A DNA stretch of 64,000 bases from the NCBI GenBank assembly GCA_023374025.1, contig SIJG01000070.1, forward strand, positions 1 to 64,000, written 5' to 3'. The translations under genes and the position numbers were made by a program. Below, piece after piece: positions 45,974 to 58,800 of this stretch. This stretch comes from Heterodera schachtii (Eukaryota > Nematoda > Chromadorea > Rhabditida > Heteroderidae). Below the pieces are notes generated by a model. That model was not told the origin of the DNA and searched no databases. It worked only from the letters and a program-made list of their open reading frames with translations. Position 1 is the stretch's first letter, and each line of letters starts with the position of its first letter.

Positions 45974-46746
45974 TAGGGTTGCGCCCCGACCCCGAGCCCC
46001 CCGACCCCCGACCCGACCCGAGACGTTTTTTAGACCGATCCCCCGACCCGACCCCCGACATGTAGTCCCCCGAGGTCCCCGACCCCCGACTTTTTGCCCC
46101 CCGACCCCTCGACACTATTTCGGGGGATTTGGGACTCCGAGCGTTTTAAAAATTTAAAAGCTAATTCATCCACGAAGGCGGGAAATATTGAAAAATTTTG
46201 AGATTTTGAACATGAACATCAAGGCCGAAAATAAGATTTTAGGTTCAAAAATAATAACAATTAGCAACATTTTTCAAATCAGTAAATTTTTACAATTTAT
46301 TTGATCAAAATGCTATCAAATTTTAGGGCCGGCGGTGCCGATAGGCTTCGCCGGGAGAATTTTTTGAAAATTTGAGTTTATTTTGCCCACAGATTTTCAC
46401 CAAAAATGACCAATTTTCCTTATTTTTGACCCTAAAATTTTTTTTTTTGCTCAGCGGTGTTCTTATTTCGGGAAATTTTCAAGGGTAACCCTGGTTTAAA
46501 GGCTAGCTTGCACTCACTCTTGCTGGCGCTAACGAAATCAGATGATTAAAGTGAAAAAAAGGAAGATTTACGAGCATTTAAAAATAAAAATTGAGTTTTT
46601 CGTCAAAAAATTACGTGATCACTACCCGATCGGGGCCCCCGACCCCCGACAATTGAGCTCCCCCCCGACCCGACCCCCGACATGTCGCCCCCCGAGGTCC
46701 CCGGCCCCCGATTTTTTGCCCCCCGAGGGCTCGGGGCGCAACCCTA
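45974..46746. mobile_element. hAT MITE, copy 2 (773 bases)
   Basis: Same family as 37933-38813, flanked by a different 8-base duplication, GTTTAATT (45966-45973, 46747-46754). It lacks an internal segment of about 100 bases that holds the first hairpin of copy 1 and keeps the second hairpin (46329-46354). Confidence 0.95.
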
Positions 46747-47206
46747 GTTTAATTTGTCACTACTGTTCTTTTTTTTACGCCAATATTTCAAAACATTTAT
46801 CCTTAAAAAATAATCTAATTTTTTTAAACAATCTGAGATCCTTAGTGTTAATTTTCGACGAGGCCTTAATAAACTCTTTTAAATTTTAAAATAAACAAAG
46901 TTCACAAAAACCACTGACGCATTTTCCACCGTTTTGAAATTAAACAAATAAATTTTTGACTTTTTTTTTTATTAAAAATTAAATGTTTTGAATCATTTTT
47001 GATTATCTATGCCTCTTTCAGGCGATGGAGTATTTAAATTTCTGCAATTCACATTTAATTTCTTTATAACTATCGAAAATGCATCTCTGTTGGCGTAAAG
47101 CGTCGTTGATAAAAATTTATACATACGCTTTAAACATCAGAAGACTATTAGCATGATTAATTCCAATTAATTAACGTATTACAAAATTGCCTACACAGTA
47201 ATCACT

Positions 47207-49399
47207 TTATCCGCCTCGGTTCATTTCGTCCGTTGCCAAGTTCAATGCCATGTCCAAATCGTTGATCAGGTCCGTCTTGTCCTCGCACCCAACCGAAAGT
47301 CTAATCAAGTTGTCGCTGATGCCAATCAGATTGCGCATTTGCTCTGGCACCGACGCGTGCGTCATGACGGCCGGCAACTCGGCCAATGATTCGAAACCGC
47401 CAAGCGACTCGGCGAGTGTGAACAGCTGAATGAATTTAGAGTTTTATTAATAATTATTAATTAAAATGTCAAATTAATTTTATACCTTTAAATTAGCGAG
47501 GAATTTGCGTGCCCCGTCGGCATCGGCGCGCATGTAAAAAGAGACCATGCCGGACATTCCGCTGCTCTGTTTTTTATGGATTTTGTGCTGCGGGTGCGAC
47601 TCGAGCTCGGGATAAAGCACCTAAAACATACAACAACAAAAAAATCACTAATATTTTTTGCTGAATTTTAATCACTTTTTCCACTCGTGGGTCCTTTTCA
47701 AGCCATCGCGCAACTGCCAAAGCATTTTCCATGTGCTGTCGCATTCGCAAATGGAGCGTTTTGATGCCACGGATCACCAAATAGACGTCAAACGGTGACG
47801 GGACGGCACCAGCAGCTTAAAATTTTTGGAAATGCCTAAGGATGACAGTAGACTCTAAAATTATTGTAAGCAAAATGTAAAAGGCTTACTAATTTGCTGT
47901 GATTTAAGATGCTGATCAAGTTGGTCATTGTTGGTCACCATGGCACCCATCAGCACATCGGTGTGCCCGTTGATGTACTTTGTTAACGAATGCATCACAA
48001 CATCAGCACCAAGTTCCAACGGGCGTTGAAAATACGGTGTCATGAACTTGGAATTGATACAGTACCAAGGTACAGTAATTGCAATTGATTTACCGTGTTG
48101 TCGACTACAATAATGCATTCTTTTGATCGTGACCGAACCGCGCGACACACTGCTTCAATGTCGATCACTTTCAGAAGAGGATTTGAAGGTGTTTCAAACC
48201 ACACCATCTAATCGGAATAAACTCAAATTAATGCCATTATCAGGGAAGGCCTGTTTGCCCAATTAGGGGAACTCTGATTCATCAAAAAGTCATTACCCTC
48301 CTAATTATAATCAAGAACATTATTCATCAAAAAGTCATTACCCTCCTAATTATAATCAAGAACATATTCATCAAAAAGTCATTACCCTCCTAATTATAAT
48401 CAAGAATATTATTTAATCACTTTGGTATTCGGCTTAAATTCCTTCTCCAAATTTGCCAATTCCGTTAAATCAACAAAGCTCAATTCCATGCCATGATGCT
48501 CGACAGAGATTTGCCGAAAATAGTTTTGAGTGCCACTATATCCATCAGCAGATACAATAATATGATCTATAAAAGTGGCGTAGATGAATGATTAGCAAAA
48601 AAAATTTTTTTTTTTTGCTGTAAAATCTGTTAAAAATATAGGGAATCCGCTTTTTGTTTTCTGGGTGGCGCATATCAGAAATTCCGACCCCAAACCCCTC
48701 AAAAAGACTTTAAACAATGAAATTTGTTAAATTTGGGTTTTATTAACGGAATTATAAAAACATGAAATCCAGATTACAGGCCCAACCTATTCCGGCACGC
48801 CACAGATTTATGTACCAAAATTAATATTCCAAATATTAAAAATAAATAAATCACCGCCAGAATGAAGCCAATTTGCCATTGCTGCTGTGGCTGAAGATCC
48901 GGAGCTGAACACGCGACAATGACGAGCATTTTCAAGCGCGGCAATGCTTTGTTGTAGCACATCACGGGTGGGATTGCCTTCCGGCAAAACACTTAATTAA
49001 CTAATTAGCCCAATGAAAATGTCTTTTGGCCCTTTCAAATTATTTATTTTTCTTGGAAAAAACCGTCTCGTGTATAATCATAGCCTTTGGGCTTTCCTGC
49101 AAAATGCTGCTTATAAGTGGTTGACAGTGAAATTGGTGGAACCACCTAAAAATATTAATTTTAAAATTTTTTTATGAAAAAATTTAATTTTTTTTTTAAT
49201 TGATATTTCCCTACGCAACCTGATTCATGTCCCATTTATCGGGTTCATTTCCCGCATGGATTGCCAACGTGGCAAAGGCAACATTTTTCCTTTTTTCATC
49301 ATTTGTTGACGACACTTTGTCCTCATTTGTTGGCACTTTGTCCGCAATTTCTTTCCCATTGTTTGCCAATTCTTCAAATTGTTCTTTATTTCCAAGCAT
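47207..49399 (-). CDS. CTH: Cystathionine gamma-lyase, copy A
   Basis: PLP enzyme of transsulfuration (cystathionine to cysteine; can also make H2S), cytosolic. Nine exons. The start is ATG 49399; E1 49220-49399, E2 49064-49145, E3 48855-48977, E4 48421-48566, E5 48094-48207, then three more and the last ending at TAA 47207. Seen: LAIHAGNEPDKWDMNQ, VVPPISLSTTYKQHF, YDYTRDGNPTRD, VFSSGSSATAAMANW, VWFETPSNPLLKVIDIEAVC, VVDNTFMTPYFQRPLELGAD, the PLP lysine in HSLTKYINGHTDVLMG, AGAVPSPFDVYLVIRGIKTL, and LFTLAESLGGFESLAELPAV. Odd: where copy B and the human enzyme have GGTxRYF, copy A has SGTQNYF, losing an active-site arginine, and SSGSSATA replaces SSGLSATA. The N-terminus is about 35 residues longer than human. 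Copy B lies upstream on the same strand. Confidence 0.93.
48277..48410. repeat. Three-unit minisatellite in a CTH-A intron
   Basis: Three near-identical units of about 44-46 bases, each containing CATCAAAAAGTCATTACCCT then CCTAATTATAATCAAGAA. It lies between exons 4 and 5 of copy A. Copy B has a single related phrase near 52388. Confidence 0.9.
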
Positions 49400-50725
49400 T
49401 TTTTTTTATCTGTGGTGGAAGATTAATACCATAAAGAATTAATTTAAATTTTGGTTTAATACTTCGTAATTTCAATCATTTATATTGATTTAAATGATTG
49501 TCCAATTTTTTGGGTGTATATTTTATTTTGTCAGAAAAACGACTAACAATAAATATAATGTGTGATTAAAATGAATGATAATGTTTTGCAATTATTTATT
49601 GAAATTTCATTAATATTTATGAAAATTTCGTCTTATCAACCTACAAAATATATTGTCGTTAATGTTTTGCTGATACATTCAAATTATTGTCCAATATTTG
49701 ATAAGAAATCTTTTTGCAAATAAGAATTTTGTCAAATTAAAAAAAAGAAATAATAAGAACAATTAAAATTGTAATCTTCCAGAGAAGGAAAATTCCAAAT
49801 TGACTTCTAAATGAGCTTTTTTTTTAATGGGAATTTATAAAATTTCGTGATTTGGAAGATATAAAAAAGAAAAATATTTATTTTAAAATTTAAAGCAAAA
49901 TAATTATTTTAAAAATTTGAGCAAAATAAGAATTTCATAAATTAAAAGCAAAAAAATTATTTAAAAATTAAAAAAAGATTTTATTTACATAATTAAAATA
50001 TTATAATAATCTTATACCTGCTGAGCAAAAGCTACAATATTTAAAAATTTAATTTATTTCAAAGTATCAAGCAAATAAAAAATTCGAATTTTTTAAACTT
50101 AATATCACCAAGTATATCATAGGTCCATTTTTTATTAAATTAAATTAAAATAATGATTTTGCTTTTAATTTATAAAATTTATTTTGCTTTTAATTTATAA
50201 AATAACTATTTTGGTTTAAATTTTTAAAATAATTAATTGCTTTAAATTTGATCACTTGCATTTTTCGTACTTCGTCCACTTTGCACTTTTCGTACTTCGT
50301 CATAGCACTGCGCAATTTGATCGCCATCAGCGACAACCTGATCAGACTGCCGGTTGCGTGTGGGGGGACAATATGGAACTGATCAACGAGTGATTCAATA
50401 ATAAAGTTGGAAGCCTATTTTGAAAAAAAAAGAATTGCCGGTTTTAAAATGATTTTCTTTTTGAAAATTGAGAAAAAATAAAATTTCTTAAATTTCTGGG
50501 CGTTTAAATGTTTATTTTTGATCTCGTCAAAATAATGAATGCGACAGAAAAGTCAAAATAATTGCATAAAGCTTTAAAAAAATTGGGAAAATTTGTTAAT
50601 TAAAATTAATTTAAAAAATTCTCTTTACAACCGAAAAAATACAATATAACGAAAAGTTAAGTGTGAACAAAACATGAAATATTCTTCAAACCAATTCCAA
50701 TTAATTACCGTATCACCTAATTAAT
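49400..50725. other. Spacer between the two CTH genes
   Basis: Very AT-rich; blocks of AATTTAAAGCAAAATAATTA-type sequence recur near 49880-49970. 50265-50305 has two GCACTTTTCGTACTTCGTC-like phrases. No gene seen. Confidence 0.5.
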
Positions 50726-53201
50726 TTATCCGCCTCGGTTCATTTCGTCCGTTGCCAAGTTCAATGCCATGTCCAAGTCGTTGATCAGATCCGTTTTGTC
50801 CTCGCACCCGACCGACAGTCTGATCAGATTGTCGCTGATGCCGATCAGATTGCGCATTTGCTCTGGCACCGACGCGTGCGTCATGACGGCCGGCAACTCG
50901 GCCAATGATTCGAAACCGCCAAGCGATTCGGCGAGTGTGAACAGCTGAATGAATTTAGAGTTTTATTAATAATTATTAATTAATATTAAAATGTCAAATT
51001 AATTTTATACCTTTAAATTAGCGAGGAATTTGCGTGCCCCGTCGGCATCGGCGCGCATGTAAAAAGAGACCATGCCGGACATTCCGCTGCTCTGTTTCTT
51101 ATGGATTTTGTGCTGCGGGTGCGACTCGAGCTCGGGATAAAGCACCTAAAACATATAAAACACTAATAATATAAATTGAAAAAATTATAAAAATAAAATT
51201 CACTAATAATAAATAAATTGAAAAATTTTTCAAATAAATTAATATTTAAATAATCAATTAAATATAAAATTATTAGGAAAAAAATTTCAAAGATAATGAG
51301 TAATTAATTATTGTGTTGCATATTCATTAATTCAATGATTTAATCACTTTTTCTACTCGTGGGTCCTTTTCAAGCCATCGTGCAACTGCCAACGCATTTT
51401 CCATGTGCTGTCGCATTCGCAAATGGAGCGTTTTGATGCCACGGATCACCAAAAAGGCGTCAAACGGTGACGGGACGGCACCAGCAGCTTAAAGTTAAGA
51501 AACCTGCTAATAAGCTAAAATTGTTCCGAAAAAATTTAATTTATACGTAACTACCAGGACTCAAACATTTCCAGAGAATTTTCCTGATTGATACTAAGAA
51601 TTGTTGTGGTTGACCCAAATGTTATTGGGAAAACTTATCATATAGACAAAGATTGACAAAATTGATAAAAAGAAAACGGCTTGCCAAATTACGTGACCTA
51701 AAACATGATATTGAGTCAAAAGATAATGTCTTTCTCTGCTCTAAACTCAGTGCCAAGAATTACGGTTGACCCTGGTGTTACTCTGGCCATTGCAATTTGA
51801 TCGAATATAATTAATCTTTATGCCAGAGTTTCGTAAATTTGAAAAATGGTTGTCACCGAGTTGCTGTGAGTTAAGGTGTTGATCAAGTTGGTCATTGTTG
51901 GTCACCATGGCACCCATCAGCACATCAGTGTGCCCGTTGATGTACTTGGTCAACGAATGCATCACAACATCAGCGCCAAGTTCCAACGGGCGTTGAAAAT
52001 ACGGTGTCATAAACTTGGAATATACAGTATAAAAGGTACAGTAATGACAATTGATTTACCGTGTTGTCGACTACAATAATGCATTCTTTTGATCGTGACC
52101 GAACCGCACGACACACTGCTTCAATGTCGATCACTTTCAGAAGGGGATTTGAGGGTGTTTCAAACCACACCATCTAATCGGAATAAATTCAAATTCATTA
52201 TGCCATTATCAGGGAAGTCTGTGTGACCAATTAGGGAATTGCGCCACATTTGCAAAATTCGCTCTATTGAAACATTAATTATAAAAATTTTAATACACTG
52301 GACTAAAAATTCCCCATCGGTGCGGCATCGTGGACTATGATTTTCTTTTTTTGCAAAAAAATACGCAAAAAAATCACTTTTTCTTATTACCCTCCTAATA
52401 TAATTAAGCACTTATTTAAAGACCTTCGTATTCGGCTTAAATTCCTTCTCCAAGTTTGCCAATTTCGTTAAATCAACAAAGCTCAATTCCATGCCATGAT
52501 GCTCGACAGAGATTTGCCGAAAATAGCGTTGAGTGCCACCATAGCCGTCATCCGACGCAATAATGTGGTCTATATAACAAATTAAAATTTTAAAATGAAC
52601 AATTTAAATTTTTATCACCGCCAGAATGAAGCCAATTTGCCATTGCTGCTGTGGCCGAAAGTCCGGAGCTGAACACACGACAATGACGAGCATTTTCCAG
52701 CGCGGCAATGCTTTGTTGTAGCACATCACGGGTGGGATTGCCTTGAGGCAAAACAATTAATTAACTAATTAGCACCAATGAAATTTATGTACCAACCTCC
52801 TCGTGCGTAATCATGACCTTTGGGCATTCCAGCAAATTGCTGTTTGTATGTTGTTGCCAGTGAAATTGGTGGAACCACCGAAAAAATAATAATTATTTAT
52901 TTTTATTAATTTAAATAAAATAGTTTTTAATTGAAATTTTCCAAAACACAACCTGATTCATGTCCCATTTCTCGGGCTCATTTCCAGCATGGATTGCCAG
53001 CGTGGCAAAGGCAACATTTTTATGCTTTTCCTCATTTGTCGACACTTTGTCCCCTTTGGATGGCACTTTGTCCGCTTTTTCTTTTCCATTGTTTGCCGAT
53101 TCGTCAATGTGTCCCTTTTTGTCATGCATTTTTGCTTGCTGAGGAGACGCAGGTGCTCTGCGCTTCAGAACAGAAGATTGTGTGGCGAGAGAGCACGGCA
53201 T
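50726..53201 (-). CDS. CTH: Cystathionine gamma-lyase, copy B
   Basis: Tandem paralogue of copy A with the same exon plan; many exons are nearly identical at the nucleotide level, so the duplication is recent or gene-converted. Start ATG 53201 (MPCSLATQSSVLKRRAPASP), stop TAA 50726. Seen: LAIHAGNEPEKWDMNQ, VVPPISLATTYKQQF, HDYARGGNPTRD, SSGLSATAAMANW, DDGYGGTQRYFRQ, VWFETPSNPLLKVIDIEAVC, HSLTKYINGHTDVLMG with the PLP lysine, and the conserved C-terminus. All the family substrate-site positions I can place are retained here. PMT-1 lies divergently, 2.65 kb away. Confidence 0.93.
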
Positions 53202-53635
53202 TTTGGAGAATAAATTAGCTTAAATATTGGGATTTAATTAGAAATTATTATTATTTTTCAAAATATTTTTTTGTCGTATAATTTCACTTTAACAATTTGG
53301 ATAAATTTTTTGTGCGTTTTATTTGCACCATAGTTTAATTGAGATTTGAGAGCAGAGCTCATTTGATGATTTTGATTAATAAAATCAAGGTTAAATTATT
53401 CACTTTTCCATTTTTTTGCAAATTTTTCGAAGCAAAAGAATCGCATGTTGTTAATAAATTTTGAATATTTAATAAAAATAAATATAATAATTTATTAATA
53501 AATTTTACTAATATTTATGTCTCAAAAATACTGATAATAAGATTTCTTTCATAAATTTCCAATCAAAATAATAATTCAAAACCACTTTAATTCACAAAAA
53601 AATAAAAAATAATAAAAATTATATCATAATATTTT
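53202..53635. other. CTH-B upstream region
   Basis: AT-rich sequence immediately 5' of the CTH-B start. Any promoter should be here, but no motif is convincing. Confidence 0.4.
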
Positions 53636-54256
53636 CTAGAATTAATTATACTATAATTTTAAATTTTTGGTGGGATGATGATGCAATTTATTGTCTTATT
53701 TCCATCAGTCATATTTAAATAAATATAATTAAATTACTAATAATTTTAATAATTTTTTTTCTCAAATAAAAACTGAAAATAAAGAATTGTACCAATATCA
53801 TTCAAAATCGCTTTAATTAACATAAAAATAAAAAACAAAATTATTTTTCATGAAATTTTCTAGCATTAACTATATTATAATTATAATTATCTTCATTAAA
53901 ATAAATGTACATAACAATGCAAATTAGTAGAAAGAAATTTTTGGTGGGATGATGATGCAATTTATTGTCTTATTTCCATCAGTCACATTTGAAATTAAAT
54001 TATTAATAATATTTGTTTCTCAAATAAATACTGAAAATAAAGAATTGTTACCAATTTAAAATAATCATTCAAAACCATTTTAATTTACATAAAAATAAAA
54101 AAGAGAATTATTTTTCATAATATTTTCTAGCGTTAATTATATTATTATTGTTATATTATCATTAAATTATGTACATAACAAGGCAAATTGTTTGAAAGAA
54201 ATTTTTGGTGGGATGATGATGCAATTTATTGTCTTATTTCCATCAGTCACATTTAT
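53636..54256. repeat. Three diverged repeats sharing a 48-base conserved core
   Basis: Three tandem copies about 264-274 bases apart. The cores at 53664-53711, 53938-53985 and 54202-54249 are identical over 48 bases (TTTTTGGTGGGATGATGATG, CAATTTATTGTCTTATTTCC, ATCAGTCA). The sequence before each core is a diverged relative (TTTTCTAG-ATTAA-TATA, GTACATAACA). The third copy runs into a GC-richer segment. Confidence 0.9.
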
Positions 54257-55853
54257 TGTGGGGGGGAAGACGACGACGACTGATGATAGACTCGCCGCCG
54301 GCGCGAGGAGAGATGACGGAAATTTTGGCTGTAATTACATAGGACTCGGACGACGTGACACTCCTTTTTTCTCATTAAAAAAAACGGTCATAATGCGAAG
54401 CATGGGACAGAAGAAATGTTTTGGAGTATAATTAATTAACGTGATTTGATTGAAATGTAATGTGATCATCAGCAGATGCTAATGATGATGATGATGAGGC
54501 GGACAAAACGACGCATAAACTCCACACACATAAATAAATGAATTATTGTTCTTGTGTTTACAGTCGAAAAGTCATATTTAAATGGTAAGTGTGTTTAGTT
54601 GAAAATAGAAAAAAAAAGTTTTTTCAAACAATTTATCTTTTCATTTAAATTCAATTTAAATTATTAAAAGCGGCGTAATGCTTTAATTGTTTTAATACTT
54701 TTTAAAATTTTCTATGCTAATTTTTCGTTTAAAAAATATACGCATATTTTCTATTTTCTAAATATTTGAATATACTTCACAAAAAAAAATTGAAAATATA
54801 TTAATATAATATTATAAATTATTTTTTTTATATATGTTTTAACTATAATTTACTTTGATTCCAAAAGTAAGACAGCAATAATTTCTAAACAAATAAAATG
54901 AATTTATAAATTTCAATGTTTTTGAACCGATTTAAATGGTTGGCAAATTTGTGAGCAGCATATTTTGCTTATCATTTTGTCGTAAAACCTGAAATAAAAT
55001 TTTAATATTTTCGGATTAAATTTTGTTTCTCTATCCCTTTGATTGATATAAAATTTATGGTTTATTTTCTTCTAATTGCTTTTGCTAATTCTCCCTAATC
55101 GTTGACATTCATAAAAATTTCGTCTCTCTCAATAATTAGCAAAGGCAGAATTTGTCAAAATTAATTTTATTATTGATAAAATCACAATCAAAACCCTTTT
55201 ATTAATTGATAACAAAAATGCTTTGACAAATATGAAAAAATTAATCAAAATTGTGGAAAAAATAATAGTAAAATGTTAAGCAGGGTCAAATTTCAATGAG
55301 TAATTTTAAAATTTATGGAGTATTTAATTTAATGACTAATTAATAAATTTTTAAAAGCTATTTATTTCAATGGCTAATTAATAAAATACGAGGTATTTAA
55401 TATATTTAATAATGATTAAGCATTTTAAATTAAAGTAATTTACTTATAATCAGACAATAGCAAATTGTTATCAGTTAAAACTTGATTACTAATTTTTTTT
55501 GAATGGGCCCATATGCTTTCTGATTACAATTAGGTGAACCATTAAAACTGGTAATGACTTGCAATTAATTTATTTCTTAATTAATATTAATTATAACCGG
55601 TACTTTTGACAGTTATGAAAATCAATTGATAGACTAATGATCATTTATTTGTTTTATTATTTATAAAATAAATATTATTTATTGGTGAATTTGAATTGGG
55701 AAATTTCCCAATTAATGAATGACGAAGATAAATGGGACACAAAGAATGCCTATTTTGTCATTTTACAAAAGATTCAATTTTTAAAATTAATTAATTCAAT
55801 TATTTTTATTTTTATTCAGAGAATTTATTTTTAAACACATTAATTCTTCAAAA
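54257..55853. other. PMT-1 upstream region with a possible non-coding exon
   Basis: 54280-54310 is GC-rich (CGCCGCCGGCGCGAGGAG). 54564-54584 is bounded by a good acceptor (GTTTACAG) and a strong donor (GTAAGTGTG), so it may be a short 5' untranslated exon of PMT-1. The rest is AT-rich without a recognised gene. Confidence 0.4.
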
Positions 55854-58800
55854 ATGGCTTCTTACCATGTCGGCACGGCTGCAGATGAACGCCAAAAATA
55901 TCAATCTTTTTGGGACCAATTTTCTGGGCGAGCGGACAATTCGGCAATGATGCTAAATGCTAATGCAGATCAAATTGAGGCATTGGACAGGTAGATGAAT
56001 TAAATTATCAATTAATTAATATTATTAAAAAATATGCAAAATATTTTTTTTAATTATAAAAATTAAATCAATTGAAAATAAAAAGAATTAAATTTTTAAA
56101 TTTAAACCATTTTTTGTATATGATTTTTATTTTAATTAAAAATTGATAATTAAAATAATATTTTGTTATTTAATTAATTATTGTTTTTTTTTTGAATTTC
56201 AATTAAATTTATTACGCTATTTCTTTAATTAAATATATTTTAAAGGGTATTTTTTTAATAAAATCGATCCCAGAGAGAATATTCTCGCCCTGTTACCATC
56301 GGTCAAAGGCAAATTTGTGGTGGACATCGGTGCCGGCATTGGCCGTTTCACCACAGTGTTTGCCCAGTCGGAAGCAACAAAAGTGGTGGCCACTGATTTT
56401 GTGGCCTCATTTGTGGACAAAAATCGGGAACGGAACGGCGCATATGCAAATGTTGTTGAGTGGCGGGTGGGCGATGCCACAGGACTTCAGTTTGACGAGG
56501 GCAGGTAAAAAATCATTATTATTTTTTGCATTTTAAAATTGGTTATATGTATGTAAAAATATATTAATTTTAATTTAATTTACTAAATTTGTTTAATAGT
56601 TACCGGAAAGCGTAGACCCCCAATTTTAAAAGAAATGCTCTCCAAAAATTGATAAATTTTTCTAAGAATTTTAAATGCACATTTTTGGGTTTTTGAGTGC
56701 ATATTTCGCCATTATTAAATCTTTAAAGCATATTTTGTTCATTTTTTGATAAAATTGGAAAAAAAAAATATACACTTAAATTACATTTAAAAGCCAAAAA
56801 ATTTTTGTGATTTTTAAAATGCTTTATTTAACCTATATATTTTTTAACCTTTTTTTTTGTGGCTTAAATCCATTTTTAGCAGTTTTAGGCATATAACTTA
56901 GAAAAAGATTCTTCTAAAAAATAGAAAATTTTTCACAAAATCATTTCTTATTTAATTTTCCTGAATTTTTTCTTTTGATAAATCTTCGAAAAGGGCTAAT
57001 TTTTTAAAAAAATTTTCAATTCTTTGTGACTTTTTGCCATTTTCATTGCTTAATGTAATGAATCTGATCATCTTACTGTCTTATAACCTATTTTTTGAGA
57101 TAATTAATTAACAATTTTAATTTTATTCTTTTTTGCTAGTGTTGATTTGGTTTTCACTAATTGGTTGTTGATGTACTTGGCTGATCAGGAAGCGGTACAA
57201 TTTGTTGCCAATGCTCTTCAATGGCTTCGTCCTGACGGTTATCTCCATTTGCGCGAGTCGTGCTCAGAAGCTTCGACAAGTACGTAAGCTATTTGAAAAC
57301 TGGGGTGTCTGCATGACACCGAAAATTTGCCAACACTCAAGCCAAATGCCGAGAATACCCCCCCCCCCCCCCCCCTCCCGCGCACATCAATTATGGAAAG
57401 GTAAGTCCGTCTTTGCCGTCAAGGCTCTTAAAGAACTCGCACCGATGGTTGCATTAGTGTTAAAATTTCCAACACTCGAGAACGGAGAATTGACCACGAG
57501 GGTCGAGACCGAAAGCCTAAAACCGAGTAATTTCTCGGCACGGGAACTGAGACCAAGAATAGCAATTTTAAAACATAGCTATTTCAAAACAGCCCCTACT
57601 AATCAAAATGTGCATTTAAAAGATATCTATTTTTTTTTATTAATTTTTAAATTGTACAGAAAAATCTGCTGATCACTCAACCACCACCACCACTACCAGC
57701 ACTTCATCATCCTCATCCTCGTCGTTGCACAACAATTCGAAGCCAAATCCGACCCGTTACCGCTTCTCATCCGCCTACATCCAACTGTTGCGCTCACTCC
57801 GGCACACGGACGTGAAAAGCGGAACCCAGTGGCGCTTCGATGTGCAATGGGCATGCTCTGTCGGTGTGTACATTGAGGTATGTGTGATTGGTGTAAAGCA
57901 ACTAGTTGAAAAAATTATTTATTTGAGTCCAAAGTCAATTAGAGGATAATTAATGAAAAAACAAATTTTTATTTATTGCAAATGAAACTTTATTTAGGAT
58001 AATTAAATTTGAACCGTCGTCAGAAGATGATGACATTTTGTCGAAAGCTTCACAACATAATTTTTTGAAAAAGCACCCAAAATTATAGAATTATATTCTA
58101 CGAATTTTTTGCCAAAAAATTTGCCACTTTTTAAAAGCTCGGCATTAATTAACACCATAAAGCATAAAATAATTAAATATAAAATACTGAATGTTTAAAT
58201 ATTTTTTTAATTAAAAAACCTTTCACAAAATATAATTTTGTAATTAGCGACAATCAAACTGGCGACAAGTGCATTGGCTGGCCAAAAAAGTGCGTGTAAC
58301 ATCAGCAGAAAACAGCATCCCAAAATCTATTGGATCATTGGCCACCCAATTTGCTGACCAATGGCCCACGGAACAGCGACAATTTGACGGACGAATGGAC
58401 GAACAAAAGCCGGGATGGATGCAAAATGTAATTATAATTAAGAAAATAATTAATTATATTTTTAATTTATAAGGTGTTGGACAAATGCGTTGCTGGCATC
58501 AAATTGAGCGGAGATGGAATCATTTTCGGTTTCAATGGCAGGCAAACAATTAAAGAATTCGGTGTTGATGCACAAGGCATTGGCAGAGGTAAATTGAGTT
58601 TCAACAAATAAAAAATAATAATTAAAAATTTTTTTAAAATAATTATGTTAAATTCCAAAAGTAAACAAAATCAATTAAATAGAAATATTGATGAAACATT
58701 AACAAAAATTTTTATTTTATAAATACGATTTTAAATGATAAATTAAGGTACCGTTATTACAAATAAAAATAAAATTTTCTTCAATTTTATTGTTAAATAA

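Noticed and set aside
57202..57672. 156-residue open frame in the PMT-1 region
   Set aside because: It reads out of exon 3 through an intron in a different frame; PMT-1 exon phases and family motifs define the real frame.
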